DNA from: CAXWPM01 sp965206125
GTDB lineage: Bacteria > Acidobacteriota > Terriglobia > 20CM-2-55-15
Direction of reading: 5' to 3'
DNA length: 64,000 bases
Assembly: GCA_965206125.1 (NCBI GenBank)
Contig: CBDBIN010000046.1
Location: 1 to 64,000 of the forward strand
Made by a program: the position numbers and the translations under genes. Positions 27,117 to 37,290 of the stretch are shown here, piece after piece. The notes under the pieces are model-generated. The model ran no database searches and had not been told where the DNA came from. It saw only the letters and a list, made by a program, of their open reading frames with translations. Each line of letters opens with the position of its first letter. Positions within the stretch are counted from its first letter, which is position 1.

Positions 27117-28400
27117 ATGCGAATTGTCGACCTTAGCGATGGGCTGGACCTGGGCGCCGTCGACCTAATCCTGGCCGCCGGCGACCCGGACGCGGAAGCG
27201 GCGTCAAGAGCCTCGGAAATCCTCTCTGCAGTCCGTGAAGGCGGGGACAAGGCGTTGGCGGAGTACACGGCAAAGTTCGACGGTTTCACGCTCGAGAGCG
27301 GAAAGATCCGGGTGCCCGTCGAGGAGATCCGTGAGATAGCCGCCGGAGCCGACGACGAACTCGTGGCAATCCTCCGGGTCGCCGCCTCGAACGTCCGGCA
27401 GTACCACGAAGAACAGATCCAGGAATCCTGGGAAATCTACGGCGGTGACGGGGTCCATCTCGGGCAGCGTGTCACACCCATCGCCCGCGTGGGTCTCTAC
27501 ATCCCCGGCTTCACGGCGGCTTACCCATCGTCGGTGTTGATGAACGCGATCCCGGCAAAGGTGGCGGGCGTGGAAAGGCTGGTTGTGGCGACGCCTCCCC
27601 GGTCGCTCGAGGAAAACCCGCTCGTCGCGGCGGCAATCGACCTGCTGGGCATCGATGAGGTCTACCGGATCGGCGGCGCCCAGGCCATTGCGGCGTTGGC
27701 GTTCGGTACCGAGTCAGTACCGCCGGTCGACAAAATCGTCGGCCCGGGAAACCGCTGGGTCCAGGCCGCAAAGAAGGAAGTCTTCGGAAAGGTTGACATC
27801 GACATGGTAGCGGGACCGAGCGAGGTCGCCGTCGTCGTCGACGAGACATGCGATCCCGAGTGGGCGGCCGCAGACCTGCTTGCACAGGCGGAGCACGACG
27901 AGGCTGCCTGCGTCTGGTTGATCTGCTGGTCCGAGACCGTGGCCGCCGCAGTCTTCGATCAGGTCCAGGCGCAGTTGGAAACCCTGGACCGCGACTCGAT
28001 CGCGCGGATGGCGATTGCGAACAACGGCGTCAGCTTCATCGTGTCCGGGGAGGAGGACGCGGTCGATCTGGTCGACCATATCGCCCCCGAGCACGTGGAA
28101 ATCCTGATGGCGGAACCCGATGCGATTGCGGACCGAATCCGCAACGCCGGCGCCGTTTTCATCGGACGCTATTCACCGACTGTCGTCGGCGACTACTTCG
28201 CGGGCCCGAGTCACGTGCTTCCGACGGGGCGAACCGCACGCTTTTTTTCACCGCTCGGAGTGCATGACTTCATCAAGCGCACGAGTATCGTGCGCTATTC
28301 GGGGCGAGCGATCGAACGCTCGGGAAGCATGATCGAAAAGTTCGCCATCGCCGAAGGCCTTACCGGACATGCCAGGTCGATCACGATTCGAGGTCATTAG
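27117..28400 (+). CDS. hisD: Histidinol dehydrogenase
   Basis: 427 residues, normal for HisD. It oxidises histidinol to histidine in two NAD steps with zinc. Key segments: VGLYIPGFTAAYPSSVLMNA, VDKIVGPGNRWVQAAKKEVF, DMVAGPSEVAVV, the catalytic Glu-His in LLAQAEHDEAA, a second His in IAPEHVEI, and YFAGPSHVLPTGRTARFFSP. It starts at ATG 27117, 9 bp after hisG. Its last 32 bp overlap the hisC start. Confidence 0.96.
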   Translation: MRIVDLSDGLDLGAVDLILAAGDPDAEAASRASEILSAVREGGDKALAEYTAKFDGFTLESGKIRVPVEEIREIAAGADDELVAILRVAASNVRQYHEEQIQESWEIYGGDGVHLGQRVTPIARVGLYIPGFTAAYPSSVLMNAIPAKVAGVERLVVATPPRSLEENPLVAAAIDLLGIDEVYRIGGAQAIAALAFGTESVPPVDKIVGPGNRWVQAAKKEVFGKVDIDMVAGPSEVAVVVDETCDPEWAAADLLAQAEHDEAACVWLICWSETVAAAVFDQVQAQLETLDRDSIARMAIANNGVSFIVSGEEDAVDLVDHIAPEHVEILMAEPDAIADRIRNAGAVFIGRYSPTVVGDYFAGPSHVLPTGRTARFFSPLGVHDFIKRTSIVRYSGRAIERSGSMIEKFAIAEGLTGHARSITIRGH

Positions 28401-29445
28401 GCCGGAGGTACGGGGTATTTCAGCCTACACGCTGGAACACGTCGAAGCCGAGGTCAAGCTGGATCAGAACGAGAATCCCTACGATTTTCCCGAGGCTCTC
28501 AAGCGGGAGATCGTCGAGCGTGTGCAGGCTCACGACTGGAACCGCTACCCGGAATTCGTTCCGTCCCGCCTGATCGACGCACTCTCGCGGTTCACTGGAT
28601 GGACAAGAAAAGGCATCGTCGTCGGAAACGGTTCGAATGAGCTCATTCAGGCGGCTCTCACGATTACGCTCGGGCCCGGTCGCACCATCGCGATACCGCA
28701 GCCGACGTTCACGCTTTACGGTCTGATGGCGACGGCGCTGGGGGCCACGGTCCGCGATGTTCCCCTGAACGACGACATGAGCTTCAATGTCGAGGCTCTG
28801 TCGACGGCCGCAAGCGAGGCCGATGTTGTCGTTCTTTGTTCTCCGAACAACCCTACTGGAACGGTCCTGGACCTCGACGACGCGGCCGAGATCGCCGAGA
28901 GTGCCCGAGGGTTGGTCATACTCGATGAGGCTTATTTCGAGTTCAGCGCCGGGTCCGCAAGCTCACTGCTCGAACGGCACGACAACTTGATACTGCTCCG
29001 GACATTTTCCAAAGCGATGGCAATGGCCGGGCTGCGCTTCGGCTACATGCTGACGAACCCAGAGATCGCAGCCCAGATCGTCAAGGTGAAGCTACCGTAC
29101 AACGTCAACATATTTACGATAGCGGCTGCCCAGACAGTCCTCGACAACCCCGGCGTGATGAACAAATCCATCCAGGCTGTGATTGCGGAGCGGAGCAGGT
29201 TGGAGGCGGAACTGGCGGCGCTTCCCGGAGTCGAGACGTTCCCGTCCGAGGCGAACTTCATACTCATGCGCACGCGCCATCCGGCCCGCCGGGTCTTCGA
29301 CGCGCTATACCGAGAAGGTATCCTGGTACGCGACGTGAGCCGATATCCGCTGCTGGACCGGGCGTTGCGCGTGACGATCGGAACGCCCGAGCAGGACGAC
29401 CGGTTCATGAGGGCCCTGGCCCGGGTACTGGAGATATTGGAATGA
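28369..29445 (+). CDS. hisC: Histidinol-phosphate aminotransferase
   Basis: 358 residues, a fold-type I aminotransferase using PLP to make histidinol phosphate from imidazole-acetol phosphate. The substrate Asn-Glu-Asn is in KLDQNENPYDFP, the PLP phosphate loop in VVGNGSNELIQAAL, CSPNNPTGTVLDLDDAAEIA and VILDEAYFEF follow, and the PLP Lys is in LRTFSKAMAMAGLRFGY. ATG 28369 lies 32 bp inside hisD, a larger overlap than its neighbours. The protein begins naturally there (RSRFEVIRPEVRGISAY). Confidence 0.94.
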   Translation: MPGRSRFEVIRPEVRGISAYTLEHVEAEVKLDQNENPYDFPEALKREIVERVQAHDWNRYPEFVPSRLIDALSRFTGWTRKGIVVGNGSNELIQAALTITLGPGRTIAIPQPTFTLYGLMATALGATVRDVPLNDDMSFNVEALSTAASEADVVVLCSPNNPTGTVLDLDDAAEIAESARGLVILDEAYFEFSAGSASSLLERHDNLILLRTFSKAMAMAGLRFGYMLTNPEIAAQIVKVKLPYNVNIFTIAAAQTVLDNPGVMNKSIQAVIAERSRLEAELAALPGVETFPSEANFILMRTRHPARRVFDALYREGILVRDVSRYPLLDRALRVTIGTPEQDDRFMRALARVLEILE

Positions 29446-30032
29446 GCTCACGAACGGCGGACAAACACCGAAAGACGAACGAGACTGACATCCGGCTCAA
29501 GATCGACATTGACGGCACCGGGCGGTCGGAAATTTCCACCGGGATTCCGTTCTTCGACCATATGCTGGCTCAACTGGCGCGGCACGGGCACATGGACCTC
29601 GAGATCGACGCCAAAGGCGACCTCGAGATCGACGGGCATCACACAGTCGAGGACGTCGGCTTGACTCTGGGCCAGGCAATGTCGGAAGCGCTCGGGGAAC
29701 GGCGGGGGATTGCCCGCTTCGCCAACGCCTACGTGCCCCTGGACGAAGCGTTGAGCCGTGTCGTTGTCGATTTTTCGGGACGCGGGTATCTCGTCTACAA
29801 GGCAAGTTTCGAGACCGAACGGCTGGGAGACCTCCAGACCGAGCTGATCGAGGAATTCTTCAAGGCCCTCGCGCAGGAGGGACGCCTGAACCTGCACGTT
29901 GAGAACATCTACGGCCGCAATCAGCACCATATCGCAGAAACGATGTTCAAGGCGCTGGCACGCGCTCTATACATGGCGACGCGGGTGATCTTCGACGACG
30001 GGGAGATCCCGTCGACGAAGGGGGTTCTATAG
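29442..30032 (+). CDS. hisB: Imidazoleglycerol-phosphate dehydratase
   Basis: 196 residues, the monofunctional dehydratase. Unlike the E. coli enzyme it has no fused histidinol-phosphatase domain, and no phosphatase gene is in the window, so that step must be encoded elsewhere. The metal-binding repeats are present: FFDHMLAQLARHGHMDLEI, GHHTVEDVGLTLGQAMSEAL and GRNQHHIAETMFKALARAL. The start ATG 29442 overlaps the hisC stop (ATGA). Confidence 0.95.
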   Translation: MSSRTADKHRKTNETDIRLKIDIDGTGRSEISTGIPFFDHMLAQLARHGHMDLEIDAKGDLEIDGHHTVEDVGLTLGQAMSEALGERRGIARFANAYVPLDEALSRVVVDFSGRGYLVYKASFETERLGDLQTELIEEFFKALAQEGRLNLHVENIYGRNQHHIAETMFKALARALYMATRVIFDDGEIPSTKGVL

Positions 30033-30040
30033 TATTTGAT

Positions 30041-30068
30041 GTTTGAGATTGGACGTTTGAGATTGGAC
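30041..30068. repeat. 14-bp tandem direct repeat between hisB and hisH
   Basis: GTTTGAGATTGGAC occurs twice head to tail (30041-30054, 30055-30068) and a third partial unit (ATTTG) follows. It fills the only sizeable gap (68 bp) inside the his operon. Similar GATTGG/TTGGAC words recur in other gaps of this window (55943-56000, 56892-56993), suggesting one family of short interspersed repeats. Confidence 0.6.
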
Positions 30069-30100
30069 ATTTGTGGGCGAAGAGGCCTCCGGAAGTTATC

Positions 30101-30700
30101 GTGATTACCATAGTCGACTACCACCTCAACAACCTCCGAAGCATGGAGAACACGCTCGGCAGGCTCGGGCACCGGGTGCGCGTCACCTCCGACGCCGACG
30201 ACGTGCGGACGGCCCAGAAGCTGATCCTGCCGGGTGTGGGCGCGTTTCCCGATGCGATGCGGAATCTCGAAGCGCTCGGTCTCAAAGGGCCGCTTATCGA
30301 GCGCGTAGAGGCGGGAACTCCTCTTCTGGGGGTGTGCCTGGGCATGCACCTGCTGTTCGACCAGAGCGAGGAGTTCGGAAGCAATCGGGGCCTGGGATTG
30401 ATCCCGGGCTCGGTCCGACGGCTTCCGGGTGGCATCCACATCCCGCACATGGGCTGGAACCAGTTGGAACCGCGGCGGCCGGACCCCCTGCTGAACGGCA
30501 TCGAAGGCGGCAGCTTCGTCTACTTCGTCCATTCCTACTACGCGGCACCAGACGAAACCGATATCATCATCGCCGAAACCGACTACGGGATCGCTTTCCC
30601 GTCGATGGTCGCCCGCGGAAACATCCGGGCCACCCAGTTTCACCCCGAGAAGAGCCAGCACGTCGGCGAACGCATCCTCGACAACTTCGCGCGCCTATGA
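30101..30700 (+). CDS. hisH: Imidazole glycerol phosphate synthase, glutaminase subunit
   Basis: 199 residues, class I glutamine amidotransferase. It supplies ammonia to HisF for the imidazole ring. The nucleophile is the Cys in TPLLGVCLGMHLLFDQSEEF, with the oxyanion region PGVGAFPDAM and the His/Glu pair in TQFHPEKSQH. I chose GTG 30101 (ITIVDYHLNNLRSM) because HisH begins at this strand; further upstream residues fall in the repeat. The stop overlaps the hisA start by 4 bp. HisF is two genes downstream. Confidence 0.93.
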   Translation: MITIVDYHLNNLRSMENTLGRLGHRVRVTSDADDVRTAQKLILPGVGAFPDAMRNLEALGLKGPLIERVEAGTPLLGVCLGMHLLFDQSEEFGSNRGLGLIPGSVRRLPGGIHIPHMGWNQLEPRRPDPLLNGIEGGSFVYFVHSYYAAPDETDIIIAETDYGIAFPSMVARGNIRATQFHPEKSQHVGERILDNFARL

Positions 30701-31425
30701 ACCTCTACCCGGCGATCGACATACTGCAGGGCAACGCCGTCCAGCTTCGTCAAGGCAGGCGCGAAGAGGCGAGGGTCTATGGCAAGCCGGACGACATGGC
30801 CGAGCGCTGGGTACGCTGCGGGGCGCGCTGGCTGCATATCGTGGACCTGGACGGGGCGTTCGAAGGCCGGCCGCGGAACTCGGAAGTGATCGAACACATC
30901 CGCGCGCGATGCCCCGGGGTACGGATGCAGGTGGGCGGTGGCATCCGGGACATGGCGGCGGTCGAACGGCTGATCCACGCCGGGGCCGATCGCGTGATCC
31001 TGGGGACCGCAGCGGTGCAGGACTCGGGTCTTCTGAATCAGGCCCTGGACCGTTTCGGCGAACGCATCGTGGTCGGTATCGACGCGCGCGACCAGATGGT
31101 TCGACTGGACGGATGGACACGCAGCGCTTCGGCTACCGCCGTCGAAGTCGCCCGGCAAATGGAGAAGGCGGGCGTACGACTGATCATTTATACGGACATC
31201 TCGAGAGACGGCGAACTGCGAGGCATCAACATCGACGCTAACCGGCAAATGCTCGAGGCCACCGAGATTCGACTCATCGCCTCGGGCGGCGTCTCGGGGA
31301 TCGAAGATCTCACCAAACTTCAGGAACTCGCGCATCCCCGACTCGAAGGCGCCGTCATCGGTACGGCGCTCTATGAGGGCGAGCTGGACCTGGCCGAAGC
31401 CCTGGCGGTGAGTCATGCTGGCTAA
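30697..31425 (+). CDS. hisA: ProFAR isomerase
   Basis: 242 residues, a TIM barrel that isomerises ProFAR to PRFAR. The first catalytic Asp is in LYPAIDILQGNAVQLRQG; phosphate-binding ends are QVGGGIRDMAAVERLIHAGA, VILGTAAVQD and LIASGGVSGIEDL; the second Asp is in IIYTDISRDGELRG. The start is ATG 30697 within the hisH stop; the end overlaps hisF by 11 bp. HisA/HisF half-barrel repeats are visible. Confidence 0.95.
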   Translation: MNLYPAIDILQGNAVQLRQGRREEARVYGKPDDMAERWVRCGARWLHIVDLDGAFEGRPRNSEVIEHIRARCPGVRMQVGGGIRDMAAVERLIHAGADRVILGTAAVQDSGLLNQALDRFGERIVVGIDARDQMVRLDGWTRSASATAVEVARQMEKAGVRLIIYTDISRDGELRGINIDANRQMLEATEIRLIASGGVSGIEDLTKLQELAHPRLEGAVIGTALYEGELDLAEALAVSHAG

Positions 31426-32194
31426 GCGGATCATCCCCTGCCTCGACGTCAAGGACGGACGCGTTGTCAAAGGCGTGAACTTCCTCAACTTGCGGGATGC
31501 GGGGGACCCGGTCGCCTCGGGTCTCGGCTACTCCGAGGAGGGCGCTGACGAACTGGTCTTTCTCGATATCACGGCGTCCTCGGACCGAAGAAATATCGTG
31601 GGAGAAATGGTCCAACGGGTCGCCGAGGCGATCAACATCCCGTTCACGGTCGGCGGCGGCCTCCGCTCTACGGACGACATCCGCCACATCCTGCGGGCCG
31701 GAGCGGACAAGGTTTCGATCAACACGTCCGCGCTGGAACGGCCGAATTTGATCAACGAAGCCGCGGAGCGATTCGGCAGCCAGTGCATCGTCGTCGCCCT
31801 CGATGCCAAGCGCCAGTCGACGGACCTTCGGACGGGCTCGGATGCGGTTCAATACCGTGCCTTCACGCATGGCGGCCGCACCCCTACCGGGCGCGATGCG
31901 ATCGAATGGGCCACCGAAGCGGCCGAGCGAGGCGCCGGTGAGATCCTGCTGACGAGCATGGATGCCGACGGGACGAACGCGGGCTACGACATTGACCTGA
32001 CCCGGCGGATCGCAACGTCGGTGGAGATCCCAGTCATCGCCTCGGGGGGTGCAGGGTCTCTGGACCATCTTCTTGAAGCATTGACCGAGGGCCATGCCAG
32101 CGCGGTTCTGGCGGCATCGATTTTTCACTTCCGGAAGTTCACGATCGCCGAGGTGAAAGCCCATCTCAGCGCGAGAGGAGTCGTCGTTCGATGA
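31415..32194 (+). CDS. hisF: Imidazole glycerol phosphate synthase, cyclase subunit
   Basis: 259 residues, the TIM-barrel partner of HisH. It makes imidazole-glycerol phosphate and AICAR. The N-terminal signature is AKRIIPCLDVKDGRVVKGVN with the catalytic Asp; TVGGGLRSTDDIRHILRAGA and DKVSINTSALE bind phosphate; the second Asp is in LLTSMDADGTNAGYD. ATG 31415 lies inside hisA; the stop overlaps the hisIE start (ATGA). Confidence 0.96.
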   Translation: MLAKRIIPCLDVKDGRVVKGVNFLNLRDAGDPVASGLGYSEEGADELVFLDITASSDRRNIVGEMVQRVAEAINIPFTVGGGLRSTDDIRHILRAGADKVSINTSALERPNLINEAAERFGSQCIVVALDAKRQSTDLRTGSDAVQYRAFTHGGRTPTGRDAIEWATEAAERGAGEILLTSMDADGTNAGYDIDLTRRIATSVEIPVIASGGAGSLDHLLEALTEGHASAVLAASIFHFRKFTIAEVKAHLSARGVVVR

Positions 32195-32820
32195 TCGAAG
32201 GGAGAGACATGATCGACCGTGTGAAGTTCGACGAACACGGGTTGGTTCCGGCCATCGTTCAGGACGTTGACACGCGCGAAGTGCTCATGCTCGCCTACAT
32301 GAACCGCGAGTCCCTTCTGTTGACACTCGAGAAGAAGGAAACGTACTTCTACAGCCGGGGTCGCGGTGAAATCTGGCACAAAGGCGAGACTTCGGGAAGC
32401 CTGCAGTCCGTCCGTTCCATCCGGCTCGATTGCGACTTCGACACGATCCTGGCCCAGGTCGCCCCGCACGGACCCGCCTGCCACAAGGGAAGCTACTCCT
32501 GCTTTGAGGTGGAGCCACAGCTGGAAGGCTTTCTGGGCCGCCTGTACAGTCTGATAGAAGACCGCAAGGAAAACCGTCCCGAGGGCAGTTACACCACGTA
32601 CCTGTTCGATAGCGGTCTGGACAAGATCCTGAAGAAGGTCGGCGAAGAGGCCACCGAGACGATCGTCGCTGCCAAAAACCACGCGACGACGGAATTGGTG
32701 GCAGAAGCGTCCGATCTGCTGTATCACCTGATGGTGCTTCTGGTCGAGCGAGGGGTCCCGCTCGACGAAGTGACAAGGGAATTGAAACAACGACATGCGT
32801 CCAAGCCTCGAACAGATTGA
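32191..32820 (+). CDS. hisIE: Phosphoribosyl-AMP cyclohydrolase / phosphoribosyl-ATP pyrophosphatase
   Basis: 209 residues combining two early steps. The N-terminal HisI part has LMLAYMNRESLLLTLEKKET, RGEIWHKGETSG and the metal ligands in RLDCDFDTILAQV and GPACHKGSYSCF. The C-terminal HisE part has LDKILKKVGEEATETIVAAK and ELVAEASDLLYHLMVLL. ATG 32191 overlaps hisF, but ATG 32209 (MIDRVKF) follows GGGAGAG and may be the main start. The end overlaps trpE by 26 bp, directly joining the his and trp clusters. Confidence 0.95.
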   Translation: MIEGRDMIDRVKFDEHGLVPAIVQDVDTREVLMLAYMNRESLLLTLEKKETYFYSRGRGEIWHKGETSGSLQSVRSIRLDCDFDTILAQVAPHGPACHKGSYSCFEVEPQLEGFLGRLYSLIEDRKENRPEGSYTTYLFDSGLDKILKKVGEEATETIVAAKNHATTELVAEASDLLYHLMVLLVERGVPLDEVTRELKQRHASKPRTD

Positions 32821-34284
32821 GGAACTCCGCTCGGGGGGCAACGTCGTACCGGTATACAAGTCCGTCGTCGCCGACTTCCTGACACCGGTTTCGGCATTCC
32901 TCCGTTTACGGGCGGCGAGGACCCGGGCGTTCCTGCTCGAGTCAGTAGAGGGCGGCGAAAAATTGGCGCGATATTCCTTTCTCGGCTGCGATCCTTTCCT
33001 GGTTCTGACCCTCGGAGGTCCCGCTCCGGACGCCTCCTTCCAAGGCTCGGAACATCGCCACTTCGCCGCGGACGAACGGGACGCGTTCTTCCAGGACCTT
33101 CGTACCACGATGGGAGGGTTCCGTTCCGTCGCGATTCCGGGACTTCCGCCGTTCACTGGAGGCGCTGTCGGCTACTTCGGGTATGGCATGGTGCGTCTCA
33201 TCGAAGACATTCCTGAAACCACCATCGACGACCTCGGCATCGGCGATGCGACGATGATGTTCTTCCGCACGATCCTGGCGTTCGATCACGTCCGCAACCA
33301 GATTCACATCATTTCGAATGTCTTCCTCGATTACGACGGCGCAACGACCCGGGACCTGTACGACAGCGCCGTTCGGGAAATCGAGTCTCTGGAGGCGACG
33401 CTGGCCGAGCCAGTCGATCCTCCAGCGACAAGAAAGCAGGAGGGAGCGCTCGAGATCCGATCGAACTTCGTCAAGGAGGATTACCTCGAAGCCGTACGGA
33501 CGGCAAAGGACTACATCACCGCCGGAGACATATTCCAGGTGGTCATCTCGCAACGGTTCGAAGTGGACCTTCCGGCCGAGCCGTTCGAGATCTACCGGGC
33601 TCTTCGGATCGTCAACCCGTCGCCTTACATGTACTTCCTCCAGATGCCCGACTTTGCGGTCGTCGGAGCATCGCCGGAAGTTCTGGTGCGTGTGCAGGGG
33701 CGGCGCGCGACCTACCGGCCCATCGCCGGCACACGCCCGCGGGGCAGGGACGAGGCCGAGGATCGCGCCCTCGCCGCTGAGCTCGAGGCCGACGAGAAAG
33801 AACGGGCCGAGCACATCATGCTGGTCGACCTGGGTCGCAACGATCTGGGGCGCGTGTCGAAGTACGGAACGGTACGCGTTGAGGAGTTGATGGTTATCGA
33901 ACGCTACTCTCACGTCATGCATATCGTGTCGTCCCTCCGGGGCGAACTCCGCGACGACGTCGACCGGTTCGATGCGCTGATGGCATGTTTTCCAGCGGGA
34001 ACGGTTTCCGGAGCCCCGAAGATTCGCGCGATGCAGATCATCGACGAGCAGGAACCGACAAAACGCGGTGTGTACTCGGGAGCGGTACTGTATGCCGATT
34101 TCAGCGACAACCTCGACTCGTGCATCGCCATTCGAACGCTGGTCGCAAAGGACGGCAAGGGCTACATTCAGGCCGGTGGCGGCATCGTAGCCGATTCGAA
34201 CCCCGACGCGGAATACATGGAAACGGTCAGCAAGGCACGGGCCGTTGTGAGCGCGATCGAACTCGCCGGACGGGGATTCGAACT

Positions 34285-34288
<4 letters not shown>
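32795..34288 (+). CDS. trpE: Anthranilate synthase component I
   Basis: 497 residues. It makes anthranilate from chorismate using ammonia from TrpG. The tryptophan feedback site LLES is present (RAFLLESVEGGEKLARYSFL), so the enzyme should be inhibited by Trp. Catalytic-half motifs: IFQVVISQRFEVDLPAEPFE, SPYMYFLQMPDFAVVGASPE, IAGTRPRGRDEAEDRALAAE, TVSGAPKIRAMQIID and IQAGGGIVADSNPDAEY. ATG 32795 lies within hisIE; the stop overlaps trpG by 4 bp. Confidence 0.96.
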
Positions 34289-34838
<550 letters not shown>

Positions 34839-34842
<4 letters not shown>

Positions 34843-35852
34843 TCACCGACGTCATTCAAGGCTTCGTCGACGGCAAGGATCTCTCTGAGCAGGCCGCAAC
34901 CGACGTTATGGAAGAAATCATGACGGGGCAGTCGACCGACGCCCAGGTCGCCGCCTTTCTGACGGCGCTGCGTATGAAAGGAGAGACACCGGACGAGCTG
35001 GTCGGCTTCGCGAAGGTCATGCGCAAGAAGGCTGCTCCGGTTTGGGACGGCGAACCGTTAGACGTCGTCGATACCTGCGGCACCGGCGGGGACCGGTCGG
35101 GGACATTCAATATTTCCACCGCCGCCGCCTTCGTGACGGCGGGAGCGGGCGCGCGGGTCGCCAAGCACGGCAACAGATCCGTTTCGAGCGGCTGCGGAAG
35201 CGCGGACGTCATGGAGGCCCTGGGCGTCGACATCCAGATGCCCGTCGACAAGCTCCGGCGAGCTCTGGTCGATGTGGGGATCGGGTTTCTGTTCGCACCA
35301 GCCTTCCACAGCTCGATGAAGCATGTCATGCCGGCGCGCAAACAGATTCGAATACGCACTGTGTTCAACATCCTGGGACCGCTGGCGAACCCGGCCGCTG
35401 CGCGGTTCCAGGTTGTCGGAGTCAGCGAGACGAACGTCCAGGAATTGATCGCGACGTCAGCCCCACGCCTCGGCGTTCGGCACGCCTTCGTCGTCCACGG
35501 CCGTGACGGGCTCGACGAAATATCCCCCGCCGTACCGACCACGGTCATCGAGGTGAAGGACGGCGAGCAACGCCAATACACCGTGACGCCGGAGGATTTC
35601 GGGATCGTGCCGACGCCGATCTCGTCGATCCATGGTGGGAACGCGGAGACAAACGCCGGTATCATCCGCAAGGTCCTGGAGGGCGTGAAAGGCCCGCATC
35701 GCAACGCCGTCCTGATGAACGCGGCAGCAGCAATCGTGGCCGCGGGACTCGCGGAGGAATTGAAAGAAGGGTTCCGCCTGGGAGGCAAAGCAATCGACTC
35801 CGGCGCGGCACTCCGAAAACTGGAGGCGCTCCGGGCGCTGTCGGCTGCATGA
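34839..35852 (+). CDS. trpD: Anthranilate phosphoribosyltransferase
   Basis: 337 residues. It transfers the phosphoribosyl group of PRPP to anthranilate. The PRPP/anthranilate site is complete: VDTCGTGGDRSGTFNISTAA, ARVAKHGNRSVSSGCGSADV and FLFAPAFHSSMKHVMPARKQ, then FNILGPLANPA. It is not fused to TrpG, unlike the E. coli enzyme. Its ATG overlaps the trpG stop and its stop overlaps the trpC start. Confidence 0.96.
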
Positions 35853-36640
35853 AGACTCTCAAGCGCACGCATATTCTCTCACGCATCGTCGAGGCAAAGC
35901 GAAAACGCCTCGAGGAACTCCGGATGCGTGTGCCCGAAGCAATCGTCAAGAAGATGGCCTCGGTCGCCGCTCCGCGGCCGTCGTTCCTCAAGGCCCTTGC
36001 CAGACCCGGACGGACCCGAATCATCGCCGAGGTGAAAAAAGCATCGCCTTCGGCCGGGACACTCATCGATCAGCTCGACGTAGCCCAAGTCGCGACGGCA
36101 TACCGGGACGCCGGGGCCGCGGCCGTCTCCGTAGTCACCGAAGAAGACTTCTTCCAGGGCAGCCTGGGTTGGGTTCGGATCGCCGCAGATTCCTCGGGCC
36201 TTCCTGTGCTGAGGAAGGATTTCCTGTTCGATCCTTACCAGGTGGCCGAGACGCGAGCGGGCGGAGCCAGCGCCGTGTTGCTGATCGCCGCCATCCTCGG
36301 TGCCGACGAGCTCGGGATGCTCATCCGGGCGACAGGTGATTTCGGCCTGGATGCTCTTGTCGAAGTCCACGACGAGGCCGAACTCGACGAGGCGCTCGAG
36401 GCCGGGGCGGTGATCGTCGGGGTCAACAACCGCGACCTCAGGACGTTCGAAGTCGATCTGGAAACGTCCATCCGGCTTGGGCAAAAGATTCCCGCCGGTG
36501 TTCTGTTCGTGGCCGAGAGCGGTATTCGGAATCCCGAGGACATTCGGCGACTGGCCGGAGCGGGCGCAAGTGCGGTGCTGGTGGGGGAGCGGCTCATCAC
36601 ATCGCAAGACCCGGGACGTGCACTCGAGGAGCTGGCGTGA
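35849..36640 (+). CDS. trpC: Indole-3-glycerol-phosphate synthase
   Basis: 263 residues, a TIM barrel that closes the indole ring. Catalytic Lys and substrate residues: IIAEVKKASPSAGTL, LPVLRKDFLFDPYQV, GVNNRDLRTFEVD and VAESGIRNPEDIRRLAGAGA. The N-terminal helix LSRIVEAKRKRLEELR is standard. It is monofunctional; TrpF follows as a separate gene with a GTGA overlap. Confidence 0.95.
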   Translation: MKTLKRTHILSRIVEAKRKRLEELRMRVPEAIVKKMASVAAPRPSFLKALARPGRTRIIAEVKKASPSAGTLIDQLDVAQVATAYRDAGAAAVSVVTEEDFFQGSLGWVRIAADSSGLPVLRKDFLFDPYQVAETRAGGASAVLLIAAILGADELGMLIRATGDFGLDALVEVHDEAELDEALEAGAVIVGVNNRDLRTFEVDLETSIRLGQKIPAGVLFVAESGIRNPEDIRRLAGAGASAVLVGERLITSQDPGRALEELA

Positions 36641-37263
36641 CGCGCGTCAAGATCTGCGGAATCACCGATGCGGATGATGCGAGAGATGCAGCGCTCCTCG
36701 GAGCGGATGCAGTGGGGCTGAATTTCTGCGAGCAGAGCCCGCGGGTGATCGACCCCGAGGACGCACTCCGACTGATCGATGTGCTCCCACCATTCGTTTC
36801 GGCCGTCGGTGTCTTCGTCAACTACCCGGACCCCCAGTCGCTCGAGGATTTTGCGGTTTCGATCGGGTTGGACGCCGTTCAGTTACACGGTAATGAGTCG
36901 CCCGACTACTGTTCCATGATCAGCCGTGTCAAGGTGATCAAGGCACTGGGTGTCGACGACACGTTCAGGGTAGAACGCCTGAGGCAATACCCCGTCTCGG
37001 GGATCCTGCTCGACACCTATAGCAAGGATCGGTACGGCGGCACCGGGCGCGCCTTTCGGTGGGAACAGGCAGCAGGGGCGAACGCGTTCGGACGGATCAT
37101 CCTGGCCGGCGGCCTCAGACCGGAGAACGTCGGACAGGCTATCGCGGAGTTGCATCCGTTCGCCGTGGACGTCTCGAGCGGCGTCGAGCTCGAACCGGGA
37201 AAGAAAGACTACGAGCTGATGCGGCTCTTCATCGAAGCCGTGCAACGGGCCGACGCGGAATAG
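36637..37263 (+). CDS. trpF: Phosphoribosylanthranilate isomerase
   Basis: 208 residues, the Amadori isomerase before TrpC. The N-terminal VKICGITDADDARDAALLGA carries the catalytic Cys; the Asp is in GILLDTYSKDRYGGTGRAF; the C-terminal phosphate site is AGGLRPENVGQAI and VDVSSGVELEPGKKD. The start is GTG 36637, overlapping the trpC stop by four bases. A 27-bp gap with a GGAGG site separates it from trpB. Confidence 0.94.
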   Translation: MTRVKICGITDADDARDAALLGADAVGLNFCEQSPRVIDPEDALRLIDVLPPFVSAVGVFVNYPDPQSLEDFAVSIGLDAVQLHGNESPDYCSMISRVKVIKALGVDDTFRVERLRQYPVSGILLDTYSKDRYGGTGRAFRWEQAAGANAFGRIILAGGLRPENVGQAIAELHPFAVDVSSGVELEPGKKDYELMRLFIEAVQRADAE

Positions 37264-37290
37264 GAGCTGCCGCCGGAGGAAGGTTTGACC